Under the pieces are notes generated by a model. It made no database searches, had not been told where the DNA came from, and saw only the letters and a program-made list of their open reading frames with translations. Made by a program: the position numbers and the translations under genes. From Ceratorhiza oryzae-sativae (Eukaryota > Basidiomycota > Agaricomycetes > Cantharellales > Ceratobasidiaceae), in assembly GCA_030998015.1 (NCBI GenBank), contig JARWMV010000102.1, positions 1-53,435 of the forward strand: a stretch of DNA of 53,435 bases, in the 5' to 3' direction. Shown one piece after another: positions 19,436-28,570 of the stretch (within the stretch, counting starts at the first letter, position 1; each line of letters begins with the position of its first letter).

Positions 19436-19593
19436 AATACACAATCACACTCCGCTCCCTGGATCTCTAGAGATCCAGGAGGCGGAGTTATTGAACCCCT
19501 CCCGCTAATGTTTAAAATTAAAATTAATTTGCTAAGGCAAGAGTAAAGTTGAAGGTATAGTCTGAGCCTTAATGAAAATTAAGGATTAACTTG

Positions 19594-19926
19594 GAAAGGC
19601 CATTCTGACCTCGAGATAGCTGATATTCCACGAAACATTTTTTAGAATGACACTTACGATTATATTTTTTTTAGATTTATGCAGGTACAGCACTATGAAT
19701 TCCATACTCTGTGTTATAGCACAGGTTAAATTGGGGGGTGTTGCAACTCTACCATTGGAAATTAATCTCGGAATGACATAAATTGATAGTAAGTATTCAG
19801 ACTGTTCATGATAAGGTGGGCAGTCAAAACGGAAACAGCCGTGAGCATGTATTAAGGTCCCCAAATGGTTATTAAGTGAAACAAAGGAAGTTACTCTCTA
19901 AATACAGCTATAAAGTGAGCTTGAAT
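19594..19926 (+). rRNA. rnl: rnl exon 3
   Basis: GAAAGGCCATTCTGACC, GAGATAGCTGATATTCC, GTACAGCACTATGAATTCC, a GTATTAAGGTCCCCAAATGG block and GTTATTAAGTGAAACAAAGG match E. coli 23S from about 790 to 1110. The 3' border is a judgement from loss of similarity after CAGCTATAAAGTGAGCTTG. Confidence 0.8.
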
Positions 19927-20289
19927 TTAAAAGTTCTAATGGCGCAGTCTCCATGATTTTTCTCATGGTGGGTGTGCCATTTTCGACTGTTGAGCTCAGA
20001 TGAAAAACTAAGCTATATGCTAGAACCCCCTAAAGATGTTTTGCTGTATTATTATTTACAGAAAAATTAAACATATGCAATGTCGTACCTCGACATCAAT
20101 GGGATACTAGCAAGAAAATTCATCTCCAACGACTAATACGCTAGAACTCTCTTAAGAGAGTTATGACATAGTCTATCTGCTATAAAAGTAGCAGATTTTA
20201 GGATTCAATCGGAATCCGAAAAATTTAGCTAAAAATAAATTGCTATTAACCCTGGGTATAGAAATGTTGTTGCCTTTTCTTAACCTTTG

Positions 20290-20397
20290 ACCCCCCAAAC
20301 TGATGCAGCTATGCTGCATTGTTTGGGGGGGGTAATGGCTCTCCCAATACGTTGGCCCGTAGGGCGGGCCTTACAGGCTTGGTAACGCATTGGGAGG
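20290..20397. mobile_element. PAL-4/5 composite with CCTTTG target repeats
   Basis: Direct repeats CCTTTG at 20284-20289 and 20398-20403 bracket ACCCCCCAAACTGATGC..GGGAGG. Confidence 0.85.
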
Positions 20398-20777
20398 CCT
20401 TTGTGATTTCCCCTGATTCCATCGGGAGTTAAATCACAGTGCACTAAGTGAAGATTTTTCTTCCAAGCACTTTACCTTGTAGTTCTAATCAAATGCGTTA
20501 ACGCTACCAAGATATTTGTCTACAGTATCCCCGTCAGTAGGATTTTGGACTCTGATTCCGAGGTAGCCTGGAACCTCTGGGGTCCAGGCTACCTCGCAAT
20601 ACCTTGTGCTGGTCTGTCTCCATGCAAGATTTATAAAATCTTGCTGGACATTAGACCAGAGAAACTACCTGGCGTACAAATTTTTAAAAGCAATAACCAA
20701 AAACACCCCCAAACATGTGCAGCTACGCTGCATTGTTTGGGGGTGGTTTTGGAACTTATCCTTTTAATTAATTACAC

Positions 20778-21535
20778 ATGAAAAACATAAACAATATTCT
20801 TAATTTTGATTTGACACCAGATTATATTAGTGGTTTAACTCAATCCGACGGTTCTTTCTTTTGTACTATTAGTTTAAGTCCCAACCATTTGTTTGGGCTT
20901 CAATTTAGACCTAAGTTTTCTATAACAGGTGACCCGGAAATGGACCCCCAAACTGCCATTTCTTGACAAGGTATTGCGAGCTCGCAATACCTTGGCACAG
21001 ATATGCAGCTTGCGCTGCATTGTTTGGGGGGTAGTTGCCCCCCAATAATGCAATCATTGGGGAGCAGCTGATTTAGATTCTAAACACGTACTCCGCTCCC
21101 TGGATCTCTAGAGATCCAGGAGGCGGAGTATTCAATCTTATTTTGGTTGCGGTAAAGTTTTCAACCTAGTCTGTGGTCTTGTTCCATGAACACGACCGCA
21201 GACTTCTGCCCCCCAAACATGTGCAGCTACGCTGCCCGGAGCCTGTGGGCGGCTAAAGCCGCCCACAGTCGAGGTTGAAAATAAACTGCAGAACTTGTAG
21301 TAAGTAGCCTTAAAGATCTTAAAGATATCATTATTCCTCATTTTCACAATCATCCTGTTCATTGCTCTAAACTACATGCATTTAAATTGTTTGATTTAAT
21401 TGTTAGTGCTTTAGGTGAAAGAGGATCTAGAACAATCGAAGGAAGACGGAAATTGTTAGGTATGGCTTTATCTATGAATCAAACTACAAACAGAAAAGAG
21501 GACCGAATTTCAACATCCTCCTCAAGCGTAGCTAG
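20778..21535 (+). pseudogene. LAGLIDADG HEG remnant in rnl intron 3 (first)
   Basis: Starts ATG with MKNINNILNFDLTPDYISG, motif LTQSDGSFFCTI and GLQFRPKFSITGD. At about 20940-21245 several palindromes (a GAGCTCGCAATACC stem, PAL-4, PAL-7) interrupt it. It resumes SLKDLKDIIIPHFHNHPVH, KLHAFKLFDLIVSALGERGS, LLGMALSMNQTTNRKEDR. Same subfamily as 18089-18683. Confidence 0.82.
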
Positions 21536-21556
21536 AGGTTGTGTAAATGTTTATCA

Positions 21557-22182
21557 ATGGATGTTAAAGATCTTGAGCTTATATCTAACAATTGACCCCC
21601 CAAACATATGCAGCTACGCTGCATTGTTTGGGGGGGGGCAATTGCCCCCCAACATGCTGTAAGGCATTGGGGGTCAATTGTTTGAATATGCAGACTTCAA
21701 TAACTCCGGCCTTTATTTCTGGTGTAGTAGACGGCGATGGGTCATTTTTTGTCTATTTCCTGTCTAATGGAGAGATTAAAATAGGTTTTACCATCGTTAC
21801 TGATAAGGCATCTAAGGTTATCCTCTAGCTGAAATTAACTTCACGCTTGAGGCGGAACTGTAGACCCCCAACAAGGCAACGCATTGGGGGGGCCTCCCAA
21901 GGATGCAGCGTAGCTGCACATGTTTGAGGGGTAGTAGGAATAAACCAAATAGTTGACGTACTAGTTCCATTTATGGATGCAAATCCTATATTGTCTGAAC
22001 GAGCTTTACATTACGACAAATTTAAGAAAGTTAGTTTGTTGCTTAAAGAAAATAATCCTCTACCTCTTTCTGTTAAACTAGAAATAGTAGAATTATGTTA
22101 CGACATGAATAAAGAAGGAAAACGACGAGTAATGAGTAAATCACAATATATCGAGTTACTAAATCAAAAACACAAAGCCTAG
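21557..22182 (+). pseudogene. LAGLIDADG HEG remnant in rnl intron 3 (second)
   Basis: With the PAL-4/5 composite removed the frame runs MDVKDLELISNN..MQTSITPAFISGVVDGDGSFFVYF (motif with acidic DGDG). It is broken at about 21826-21935 by PAL-9 and PAL-5/4 pieces, then resumes VPFMDANPILSERALHYDKF and VKLEIVELCYDMNKEGKRR, ending in TAG. The tail resembles the one at 19316-19435. Confidence 0.82.
21595..21674. mobile_element. PAL-4/5 composite with CAATTG target repeats
   Basis: CAATTG at 21589-21594 and 21675-21680; removal gives an open HEG frame. It is nearly the same element as 17296-17374 in an unrelated flank. Confidence 0.85.
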
Positions 22183-22387
22183 ATAAATGACTAAACCCCC
22201 TTACCCTGTCGTCAGCTCATAAAATGCTGCAGGGACAGGGTACAGGGCCGTCGCCAAATCCACTAGAGCGACGAGGGTTATAAATGTGAAATTTTTAGCA
22301 AATTAACACCCCCAAAATGTTGTTTGGGGGTGGTTTTGGTTGGGTAAAATATTCGCCAGTAAAATGGCGGGTTATTAAAGGTATCAA

Positions 22388-22872
22388 TGGGCAGTCGCTA
22401 CCTTTTAATGATCGTGTAACAACGCAGTAGTCTAATGGAGTTTAGCACCGAAAATTTAACGGGTCTAGATAACCTACCGAAATCATGCCGCTTTGACATA
22501 TTGCGCCCCTGGTTTAATATAATATGTTAAAGTTGGGTAGTGGAACATTCAGAACGGATGAAGAACAGTGTTTCATTGTTTGGACGTAACTGAAGAGATA
22601 ATGCTGACATGAGTAACGTAGAAAGAAGTTATAATACTTCTCGCCGAATACGAAAGGGTTGTCCAGTAAAGTTAAACTGCCGGACGTTATAGCGGCCTCT
22701 AAGCTACAAAACCAATGTTTTGTGTGATGAGTTTTTCACAGAAAGTCTATTAGACCAGGAAAAGAATGTGAATTGCTACCGTACCCTAAACCGACACAGG
22801 TTCGTTGGTAGAGAATACTAAGGCGTAGAGATAATGCTTGTAAAGGAACTCGGCAAGTTGTCCTGCTGAGCG
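22388..22872 (+). rRNA. rnl: rnl exon 4
   Basis: GCTACCTTTTAATGATCGTG, GGGTAGTGGAACATTC, GATAATGCTGACATGAGTAA, GAATACGAAAGGGTTGTCCA, ACCGACACAGG and AGAGAATACTAAGGCG match E. coli 23S domains II-IV. A CCCCCAAAATGTTGTTTGGGGG hairpin lies just before the exon. Confidence 0.88.
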
Positions 22873-24399
22873 TTTTGGGAAGACGCTCGCGTGGGTGAAA
22901 CTATCAAACTCCGGGGACACCCTAAAGCCTATGGTACCAAGCTATAGTGGAAACGCTATAAGTGGCTGGAGTAATTACCCAGGTATGGTAACAAGCCATA
23001 TGATGAATGAAAATGAAATGGGTTATCGCGGATCTAAGTCAAATTTCACATCGAAATTTGTAAAAGAGCAACGAGTAGACGGTAGTTATTGCATCAACTT
23101 GATGCAATTAAGGTGTACTCTAATGGGTTTCGAAAGAAATTATCAATTCAAAATCCCTTCTAACCAATTAAACAAAGCACCATTTTCAACTTTTATTCCG
23201 GAACCTAAATTAAATCCGTGGTTGGTGTCAGGATTTGCCGACGCAGAGAGCTGCTTCTCTGTCTCAATTCGCCCAAGCACAAATATGAAAACTGGTTGGA
23301 GAATTTCACCTAGTTTTTTGATAAAACTCCATATAAAGGATATTGCAATATTAGAAAAAATCAAATATACTCTAGATGTAGGTACAGTAAGAAAAGCCGG
23401 AACAGATATGGCAGTGTTTGCCGTGGAATCTGTTAAAGACTTACAAGTAATTGTAAATCATTTTGACAAATACCCGCTTCTAACCGCCAAGTCGTCTGAT
23501 TTTTTAATATTTAAACAATGTTTTGAAATCATTAAAGAGAAAAGACATTTAACACCGGAAGGTTTGTTAGATTTAGTGGCTTTAAAAGGTTCTCTAAATT
23601 GGGGTCTTTCGGATGGTTTAGTAAAAGCTTTTCCAAACGTTGTTTCTGTTAAAAGACCTGAGTATGTTTTTGAAAGTATCAGCGACCCTAATTGGGTAGC
23701 GGGTTTCACTAGTGGTGATGGATCTTTCCATATAACCACTGGCCCAGCTGGTCCAGGTAATACAGTTTCTAACGTAAGGTTAAGATTTTCTATAAATTTA
23801 AATATCAGAGAAAAAGCCCTTATTGAAGGGCTGGTTCTTTTCTTTAAGTCTTATGGAACTAAGTTATTAGATTCTTCTGAAATAACTATCTCTAAAAATT
23901 ATTATATCTCAGGGGAAGCCATAAATCTCCAATTTGGGAGATTTTCAGATATTGTTAATATAATAATTCCATTTTTCGAGGAATATGGAATAGTAGGAGT
24001 AAAAAGCTTGGACTTTATTGATTTTAAGAAAGCTGCTGATATCGTTAAAAATAAAGAGCATTTAAATCCTGAGGGTTTCAATGAAATACTCAAATTAAAA
24101 TCAGGTATGACTAAAAATAGAGAGTGGTAATTATTAATTCTAAATTTGTAAATCTCTGTCTCCAGTTTTATCCCGTCATTGGGAGGTATCTTGGATACCT
24201 TAATAATGCACCCTCTAGCCAACATTGGGATAAACAAATGGAATAGAAAAGTATGGCCCGTAGGGCGTGCCTTACAGGCTTGGCCAAAACCACCCCCAAA
24301 CAATGCAGCGTAGCTGCACATGTTTGGGGGTGTTTTTGGAAACATATTTTAGGGTTAGCTCCCACCAAAGGGAGTTTGTTTAATTGTATGATAAATTTG
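22873..24399 (+). other. rnl intron 4 (group I) with HEG
   Basis: P1 GAGCG..CGCTC spans the splice site; the core is nearly the same as rnl intron 1. A PAL-4b palindrome is inserted at about 24255-24345, after the HEG. The intron ends TGATAAATTTG. Confidence 0.85.
22895..24130 (+). CDS. Double-motif LAGLIDADG homing endonuclease in rnl intron 4
   Basis: 411 residues from a GTG; ATG codons at MVTS and MMNENEM are alternative starts. The N-terminus mirrors the intron core (SGWSNYPGMVTS, GYRGSKS). Motifs: WLVSGFADAESCFSVSI and WVAGFTSGDGSFHITT. The final KSGMTKNREW matches the family end. Intact and palindrome-free. Confidence 0.88.
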   Translation: MKLSNSGDTLKPMVPSYSGNAISGWSNYPGMVTSHMMNENEMGYRGSKSNFTSKFVKEQRVDGSYCINLMQLRCTLMGFERNYQFKIPSNQLNKAPFSTFIPEPKLNPWLVSGFADAESCFSVSIRPSTNMKTGWRISPSFLIKLHIKDIAILEKIKYTLDVGTVRKAGTDMAVFAVESVKDLQVIVNHFDKYPLLTAKSSDFLIFKQCFEIIKEKRHLTPEGLLDLVALKGSLNWGLSDGLVKAFPNVVSVKRPEYVFESISDPNWVAGFTSGDGSFHITTGPAGPGNTVSNVRLRFSINLNIREKALIEGLVLFFKSYGTKLLDSSEITISKNYYISGEAINLQFGRFSDIVNIIIPFFEEYGIVGVKSLDFIDFKKAADIVKNKEHLNPEGFNEILKLKSGMTKNREW

Positions 24400-24611
24400 A
24401 ACGCCGTGCATAAGTTTGGCAATAAGAGGAGCCATTGGCAAATCGACAAGATTTTAAATGGTGTCACAGAATCGGAGGCCACGACTGTTTAATTAAAACA
24501 CAGACATCTGCTACGATTAATTTATTTGTATAGGTGTTGAATTTTGCCCCATGCCATCAACATAAGGTCTGCGAGTTAAAATATGCGGATTGAAAGTCTG
24601 GTTAATGGCGG
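24400..24611 (+). rRNA. rnl: rnl exon 5
   Basis: ACGACTGTTTAATTAAAACA, GTGTTGAATTTTGCCCCATG and GTCTGGTTAATGGCGG match E. coli 23S 1750-1910 (AACTGTTTATTAAAAACACAG..GTAAACGGCGG). Confidence 0.85.
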
Positions 24612-26001
24612 TCTGTTAAGGCCGTGTGTAATACTCCGCCTCCTGGATCTCTAGAGATCCAGGGAGCGGAGTATAAAACACTATTCACTGTATGCTTGAA
24701 ATCTTTAGCAGCTATCAAGGATAGCTTTGCTTGCTTCTAGCTTTGCTAGGGTCAGTAAATATTAACTTAATACTCATAAGGAGTGATAATTTAAAGTTAG
24801 TAAAAAGATAACTAGCAGGAATAAAAATTCCCCAACGACTACACGTGAAATAAAAAGATATAGTCTAACGACTCGAAATTAAATGAATATTTATAAAAGA
24901 AGCATTAAGTCATAAGATCGATACCAAAAAATTAAAATGAAAACAATATTTACCACAAAATTGTTATCTAGACCCTGCTTGGCAACTGCGCTTTTAGCGC
25001 ACGTCAGGGCAGGGACATTTATCAAAAACAATGTTTCATCTTCTGGGTTTATATTTACTCGAAATTTGTCTAGAGGTTTCCCAAAGTTTAATTTAAATCC
25101 TGTTTTAAGTTTTAACAATCCTAAAGAACAAAAAGAATCAATTTTTCAAATATGTAAAGATAGATCTTTTGTTTATAGATGGGTTAATAAAAATAATGGA
25201 AAGGATTACTTAGGGAGCACATCAAATGCCAAAAGTAGATTATCTCAATATTTTGATTTAAAAACCCTAAGCATTTTCAATATGCCAATTTATAAAGCTA
25301 TATTGAAATATGGACATTCTGATTTTATCTTTGAAGTTGTTGAGTTTTGCGAGCCTGAGAATGCTATTCAAAGGGAGCAATATTATTTAGACCAATTTGA
25401 TTTTGATTACAATGTATTAGAGAAAGCTAATTCCCTTTATGGGTTTAAACACTCAGAAGAAACATTAGAAAAAATGAAAGGTCGACAAAACGCGTTAGGA
25501 TTTAACCACAGTTTAGAAACTCTAGAGAAATTGAGAGATGCTCAAACTGGTAAAACCCATTCAACAGAAGTTTTAGATAAAATGAGAGAACAATGGGCAA
25601 TTAGAAAATTAGAAGTAAATTCATCAGTTGAAGATAACAGCAATTTGTTAAATTCTAGAAAAAAAATTAAGGGTACATTGATAATTGCTACAAATGTAGA
25701 AAATAACTTATTTACTGAATACTTGTCTATCACTGAAGCAGCGAAAGCTTTGAATGTCACTCGAACTACTTTACGAACTTACCCCTGCCTGGGTAACTGC
25801 GCTTTAGCGCACGTCTTGGCAGGGGTAATTAAAAATAAGAAGGAACTTGTTTTATTTAAACAAGTTGGTAGCGAAACAGTCAAAAGTAGATATTTAGTAA
25901 CAGTGAAAGAATAACAAGCAGAATTTTAAATATTCATTTGATTAGAACAATATTACTATGTACCCCTCCCAATGGTACTATCCACAGTAATTTGAGTCAA
26001 T
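24612..26001 (+). other. rnl intron 5 (group I) with GIY-YIG HEG
   Basis: Lies just after GGCGG of the I-CeuI-type site region. PAL-7 sits near the 5' end (24631-24674). Core: ATAACTAGCAGGAAT, CCCCAACGACTACACG, GATATAGTC, then the HEG. Confidence 0.8.
24937..25914 (+). CDS. GIY-YIG homing endonuclease with NUMOD repeats
   Basis: 325 residues. The GIY-YIG core starts near residue 70: VYRWVNKNNGKDYLGSTSNA, then RLSQYF, KYGHSDFIFEVVEF and the EQYYLDQF glutamate block; HSEETLEKMKGRQN-type NUMOD3 repeats; and a C-terminal SITEAAKALNVTRTTLRTY NUMOD1-like helix. Two PAL-6 hairpins lie inside the frame (24972-25014 and 25790-25827), both in the orientation that has no stop, adding SRPCLATALLAHVRAG-type and YPCLGNCALAHVLAG peptides. 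Leader motif AAGTCATAAGATCGATA at 24907. CCCCTCCC follows the stop at 25963. Confidence 0.9.
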   Translation: MKTIFTTKLLSRPCLATALLAHVRAGTFIKNNVSSSGFIFTRNLSRGFPKFNLNPVLSFNNPKEQKESIFQICKDRSFVYRWVNKNNGKDYLGSTSNAKSRLSQYFDLKTLSIFNMPIYKAILKYGHSDFIFEVVEFCEPENAIQREQYYLDQFDFDYNVLEKANSLYGFKHSEETLEKMKGRQNALGFNHSLETLEKLRDAQTGKTHSTEVLDKMREQWAIRKLEVNSSVEDNSNLLNSRKKIKGTLIIATNVENNLFTEYLSITEAAKALNVTRTTLRTYPCLGNCALAHVLAGVIKNKKELVLFKQVGSETVKSRYLVTVKE

Positions 26002-26017
26002 GCTTAACTATAAGGAT
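26002..26017 (+). rRNA. rnl: rnl exon 6, micro-exon
   Basis: GCTTAACTATAAGGAT corresponds to E. coli CCGTAACTATAACGGT, lying between the GGCGG end of exon 5 and CCTAAGG of exon 7. It is about 16 nt; borders may shift a few bases. Confidence 0.65.
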
Positions 26018-26974
26018 TAGTTTCTAATATTACTACCATATTAGGGTCCTTTTTAAATTTAACTATATGCTGGAACATCTTTTTAATAAGTTGTTTTGCT
26101 TTGGTTTTATATTAATCTTAGCTTAATATGCTAAAATAATATTTAAACTACGATAGTCGTGCAATTTTAAGCACGGCAAATACAATTTAGAACGTACAAA
26201 AGTAATCCATCAAAATATTTTCATGAACACACTTATTTTTAAAGACAATCAGCAGGGAATTACTAGAGATATCAACCAAAAAGAGTACTTGTCATGGTTG
26301 GGCGGATTTTTCGAGGGAGAGGGTTCTGCTTCAGTATCAATTAGCATAAGTTCAACTTTCAAATTCGGAGTTCAATTACAACCTACTTTCAACGTATCAC
26401 AACATGAAAACGGGTTACCTATTTTACAATCTTTTAAAGATTTATTTGATTCAGGCTATTTAGTTAAAAAATCTGGATCTGATCTAGTTTGGGTTTATAC
26501 TCTTAAAGGGTATAAAAACATGATAGAAAAAGTTATACCCTTCATTGAAACATACGTTAGCCCTTTTAGCTGTAAAAGACATGAGTATGCAGTGTTTAAA
26601 GAAATAACTCTTAGACTGAATTCTCAAGAGCACTTAACGCAAGAGGGTTTAATTAAATTAGTAGAATTGGCGTACACATACCAAGGAAAAGGTAAGTTTA
26701 GAAAAAGAACTCTGAATGAGATTATTGACATCATTAAAGATAAAGAAAGCTTCTTCCAAAAAGAATCTGCAACTTCACGAGAAGTGTAGGTTAGTATCCA
26801 AGTTCCCTCAGAGACTGAACGTTAAACAAAAACTATATTTCATTAATTTCTTACTCTTAGAATATATAATAATTCATTTCATATATTATATAATTATAAC
26901 CCCTTCTTGGGGTAAACAAATTAATTTGTTTTTGAAGATATAGTCCAAATATTTATAACATTATAAATATAAAA
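26018..26974 (+). other. rnl intron 6 (group I) with HEG
   Basis: Core AACTATATGCTGGAACATC at its 5' side, HEG, then CAGAGACTGAACG and GAAGATATAGTCC. Inserted just before CCTAAGGTAGCG, the site class of I-CeuI-type introns. Confidence 0.8.
26223..26789 (+). CDS. Single-motif LAGLIDADG homing endonuclease
   Basis: 188 residues from an ATG. Motif WLGGFFEGEGSASVSI; later HEYAVFKEI and QEHLTQEGLIKLVELAYTYQ. Short enough to act as a homodimer, as single-motif members do. Intact. Confidence 0.87.
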   Translation: MNTLIFKDNQQGITRDINQKEYLSWLGGFFEGEGSASVSISISSTFKFGVQLQPTFNVSQHENGLPILQSFKDLFDSGYLVKKSGSDLVWVYTLKGYKNMIEKVIPFIETYVSPFSCKRHEYAVFKEITLRLNSQEHLTQEGLIKLVELAYTYQGKGKFRKRTLNEIIDIIKDKESFFQKESATSREV

Positions 26975-27026
26975 GCCTAAGGTAGCGAAATTTATTGTCC
27001 GTTAAATGCGGTCCCGCATGAATAAT
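26975..27026 (+). rRNA. rnl: rnl exon 7
   Basis: CCTAAGGTAGCGAAATTTAT and GGTCCCGCATGAATAAT match E. coli 1927-1980, part of the peptidyl-transferase domain. Confidence 0.85.
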
Positions 27027-28481
27027 AGACCCCAAAGTTATGTTATTCTAAAATTATCCTATATGTTGGAACCACTTTAAATGTAAATACTAATTTCTAT
27101 AGTCAAAATTTTACATTGTTCTAGTCAGGAGAAAGTAAACCAACAGCAGCAGTTGTTAAAAATATAATATTTCGTATAAAAGTAATAATCATTGGTGTTT
27201 TTACAAACCATGATTATTCATTTTCGTGTTTATCACGACCCGCCAAGATTTGTTTCTTGTTCTTTTTATTACACATCCACGCCAATGGTTCGTTGGCGTG
27301 TTATCCTTAGATATTTTGTAAATGCTTAAGCATTTTTAATTAACATACAATATTATGAAAACAATAATTATTAACAATAAAACTTTTAAACTGTCTTTAG
27401 ATTATATTCTGGGGTTGTTCGAGGGCGATGGTTCGTTTATAATTCAACTTAAACCCAATTCTTCGCACAAATCAGGTAATCAGGTAATCTTGAAGTTTAT
27501 AATTCACCAGCACGTAGTAGACGTGGATTTATTAGAGGCAATTTCAGTTTACTTGGGTTACGGGAAAGTAGAAGTGGGGAAAAGAACTGGAAGCCCTGAA
27601 ACATGGGTTTACCGGTTTAATATATCGCGACAAGCGGATATTTTAAATTTCTGCTCTTCAGTTTTACTTTCTCAACACATGGTTCTGAAAAAAAGACAAA
27701 ATGATTTAAATCTATTTATTAAGGCTTGTTCATTAGTATCGGAAAAAAGCCATTTAGAGTCTCAGGGTCAATTGGAAATTAGTAAATTAGCTTCCATGTT
27801 GGCAAGTAAGCTATCTGTTGAAGATAAGTCAAAGCTCCCTGAAATAAGTTCTTCATTAAGTAATGAAAGAATTCTCGGTTTTGTCGATGCTGAGGGCAAT
27901 TTTTCTTACTCTTTCAGATATAGTGACTCTAATCCTAACTACGTAGGAGTGAATTTCAATTTCAATGTAACCCAAGAAAAATCTGAATTAAAATTCCTAG
28001 AAAGTCTAATTGGTTTTTTTGGTTGCGGCAATGTGTTTGTTGATAAAGAAGGTATTGGTCGATTTGTAGTTAACAACAAAAAAGATTTACTAGAAAAAAT
28101 TCTCCCGTTTTTTGAAGTTAACGAGTTACAAACTATAAAACAAGTTTCCTTCTTGAATTTTAAGAAAGCCTTAAACATTTGTTTAAACAATAAACCTTTG
28201 CAGCAAATTCATATTGCTGAATTGAAATCTTTGAAATCAAATATGACTAATAATCGAATTTAAATTAAACACCAATCAATCCCCTCCCCTTAGTAGCCGA
28301 ATCCACCTAAAGTTGATTACGGAAATTATTTTAAAGACCTTTTATCGCGCCAATGGTCTACCAGGCGCGGACAAGTTTTAACTGTTGCTTAGAGACTATA
28401 CGGATAAAATTTTCTTCTTAGATGAAAATAAGATATAGTCCAATATTAGTTTAAATATAATTAATTAGACTAATCATTTTT
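27027..28481 (+). other. rnl intron 7 (group I) with HEG
   Basis: Core CCTATATGTTGGAACCAC near 27060; downstream of the HEG, GAAAATAAGATATAGTCC near 28424. The exon resumes GGTAACGATGGTC. Confidence 0.8.
27355..28263 (+). CDS. Double-motif LAGLIDADG homing endonuclease
   Basis: 302 residues from an ATG. Motifs YILGLFEGDGSFIIQL and ILGFVDAEGNFSYSF, with KSNMTNNRI at the end. Intact; CCCCTCCC 18 nt after the stop (28281). Confidence 0.9.
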   Translation: MKTIIINNKTFKLSLDYILGLFEGDGSFIIQLKPNSSHKSGNQVILKFIIHQHVVDVDLLEAISVYLGYGKVEVGKRTGSPETWVYRFNISRQADILNFCSSVLLSQHMVLKKRQNDLNLFIKACSLVSEKSHLESQGQLEISKLASMLASKLSVEDKSKLPEISSSLSNERILGFVDAEGNFSYSFRYSDSNPNYVGVNFNFNVTQEKSELKFLESLIGFFGCGNVFVDKEGIGRFVVNNKKDLLEKILPFFEVNELQTIKQVSFLNFKKALNICLNNKPLQQIHIAELKSLKSNMTNNRI

Positions 28482-28570
28482 GGTAACGATGGTCTCACTG
28501 TCTCTACAAGCATCTCAGTGAAATTGAACTAGCCGTGCAGATGCGGCTTACCTCCGGGTGGACGGGAAGA
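28482..28570 (+). rRNA. rnl: rnl exon 8
   Basis: GGTAACGATGGTCTCACTGT, TCAGTGAAATTGAACTAGCC and GGGTGGACGGGAAG match E. coli 1990-2060. Confidence 0.88.

Larger units (their letters stand above)
15629..19593 (+). other. rnl intron 2: large group I intron stuffed with fragments
   Basis: Begins after AAAGGGGT with AAATTGCCC; core elements include ACCATGGCAATACCGTGGG and, near 15900-15965, AACGACTGATTCG and GGTAGTCCAGTC. Almost 4 kb long, it holds PAL insertions, a cox1 exon fragment and pieces of at least three HEGs. The exon resumes with GAAAGGCC. The insertion site corresponds to about E. coli position 788. Confidence 0.75.
19927..22387 (+). other. rnl intron 3 (group I) with two HEG remnants
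   Basis: Core pieces: AGCTATATGCTAGAACCCCC, AATTCATCTCCAACGACTAA and GACATAGTCTATCTGC, all before 20200. The remaining 2 kb holds HEG remnants and palindromes. Two adjacent introns cannot be excluded. The exon resumes near GGGCAGTCGCTACC. Confidence 0.7.

Noticed and set aside
23902..24345. 147-codon minus-strand frame
   Set aside because: Antisense of the intact HEG at 22895-24130 joined to a palindrome.
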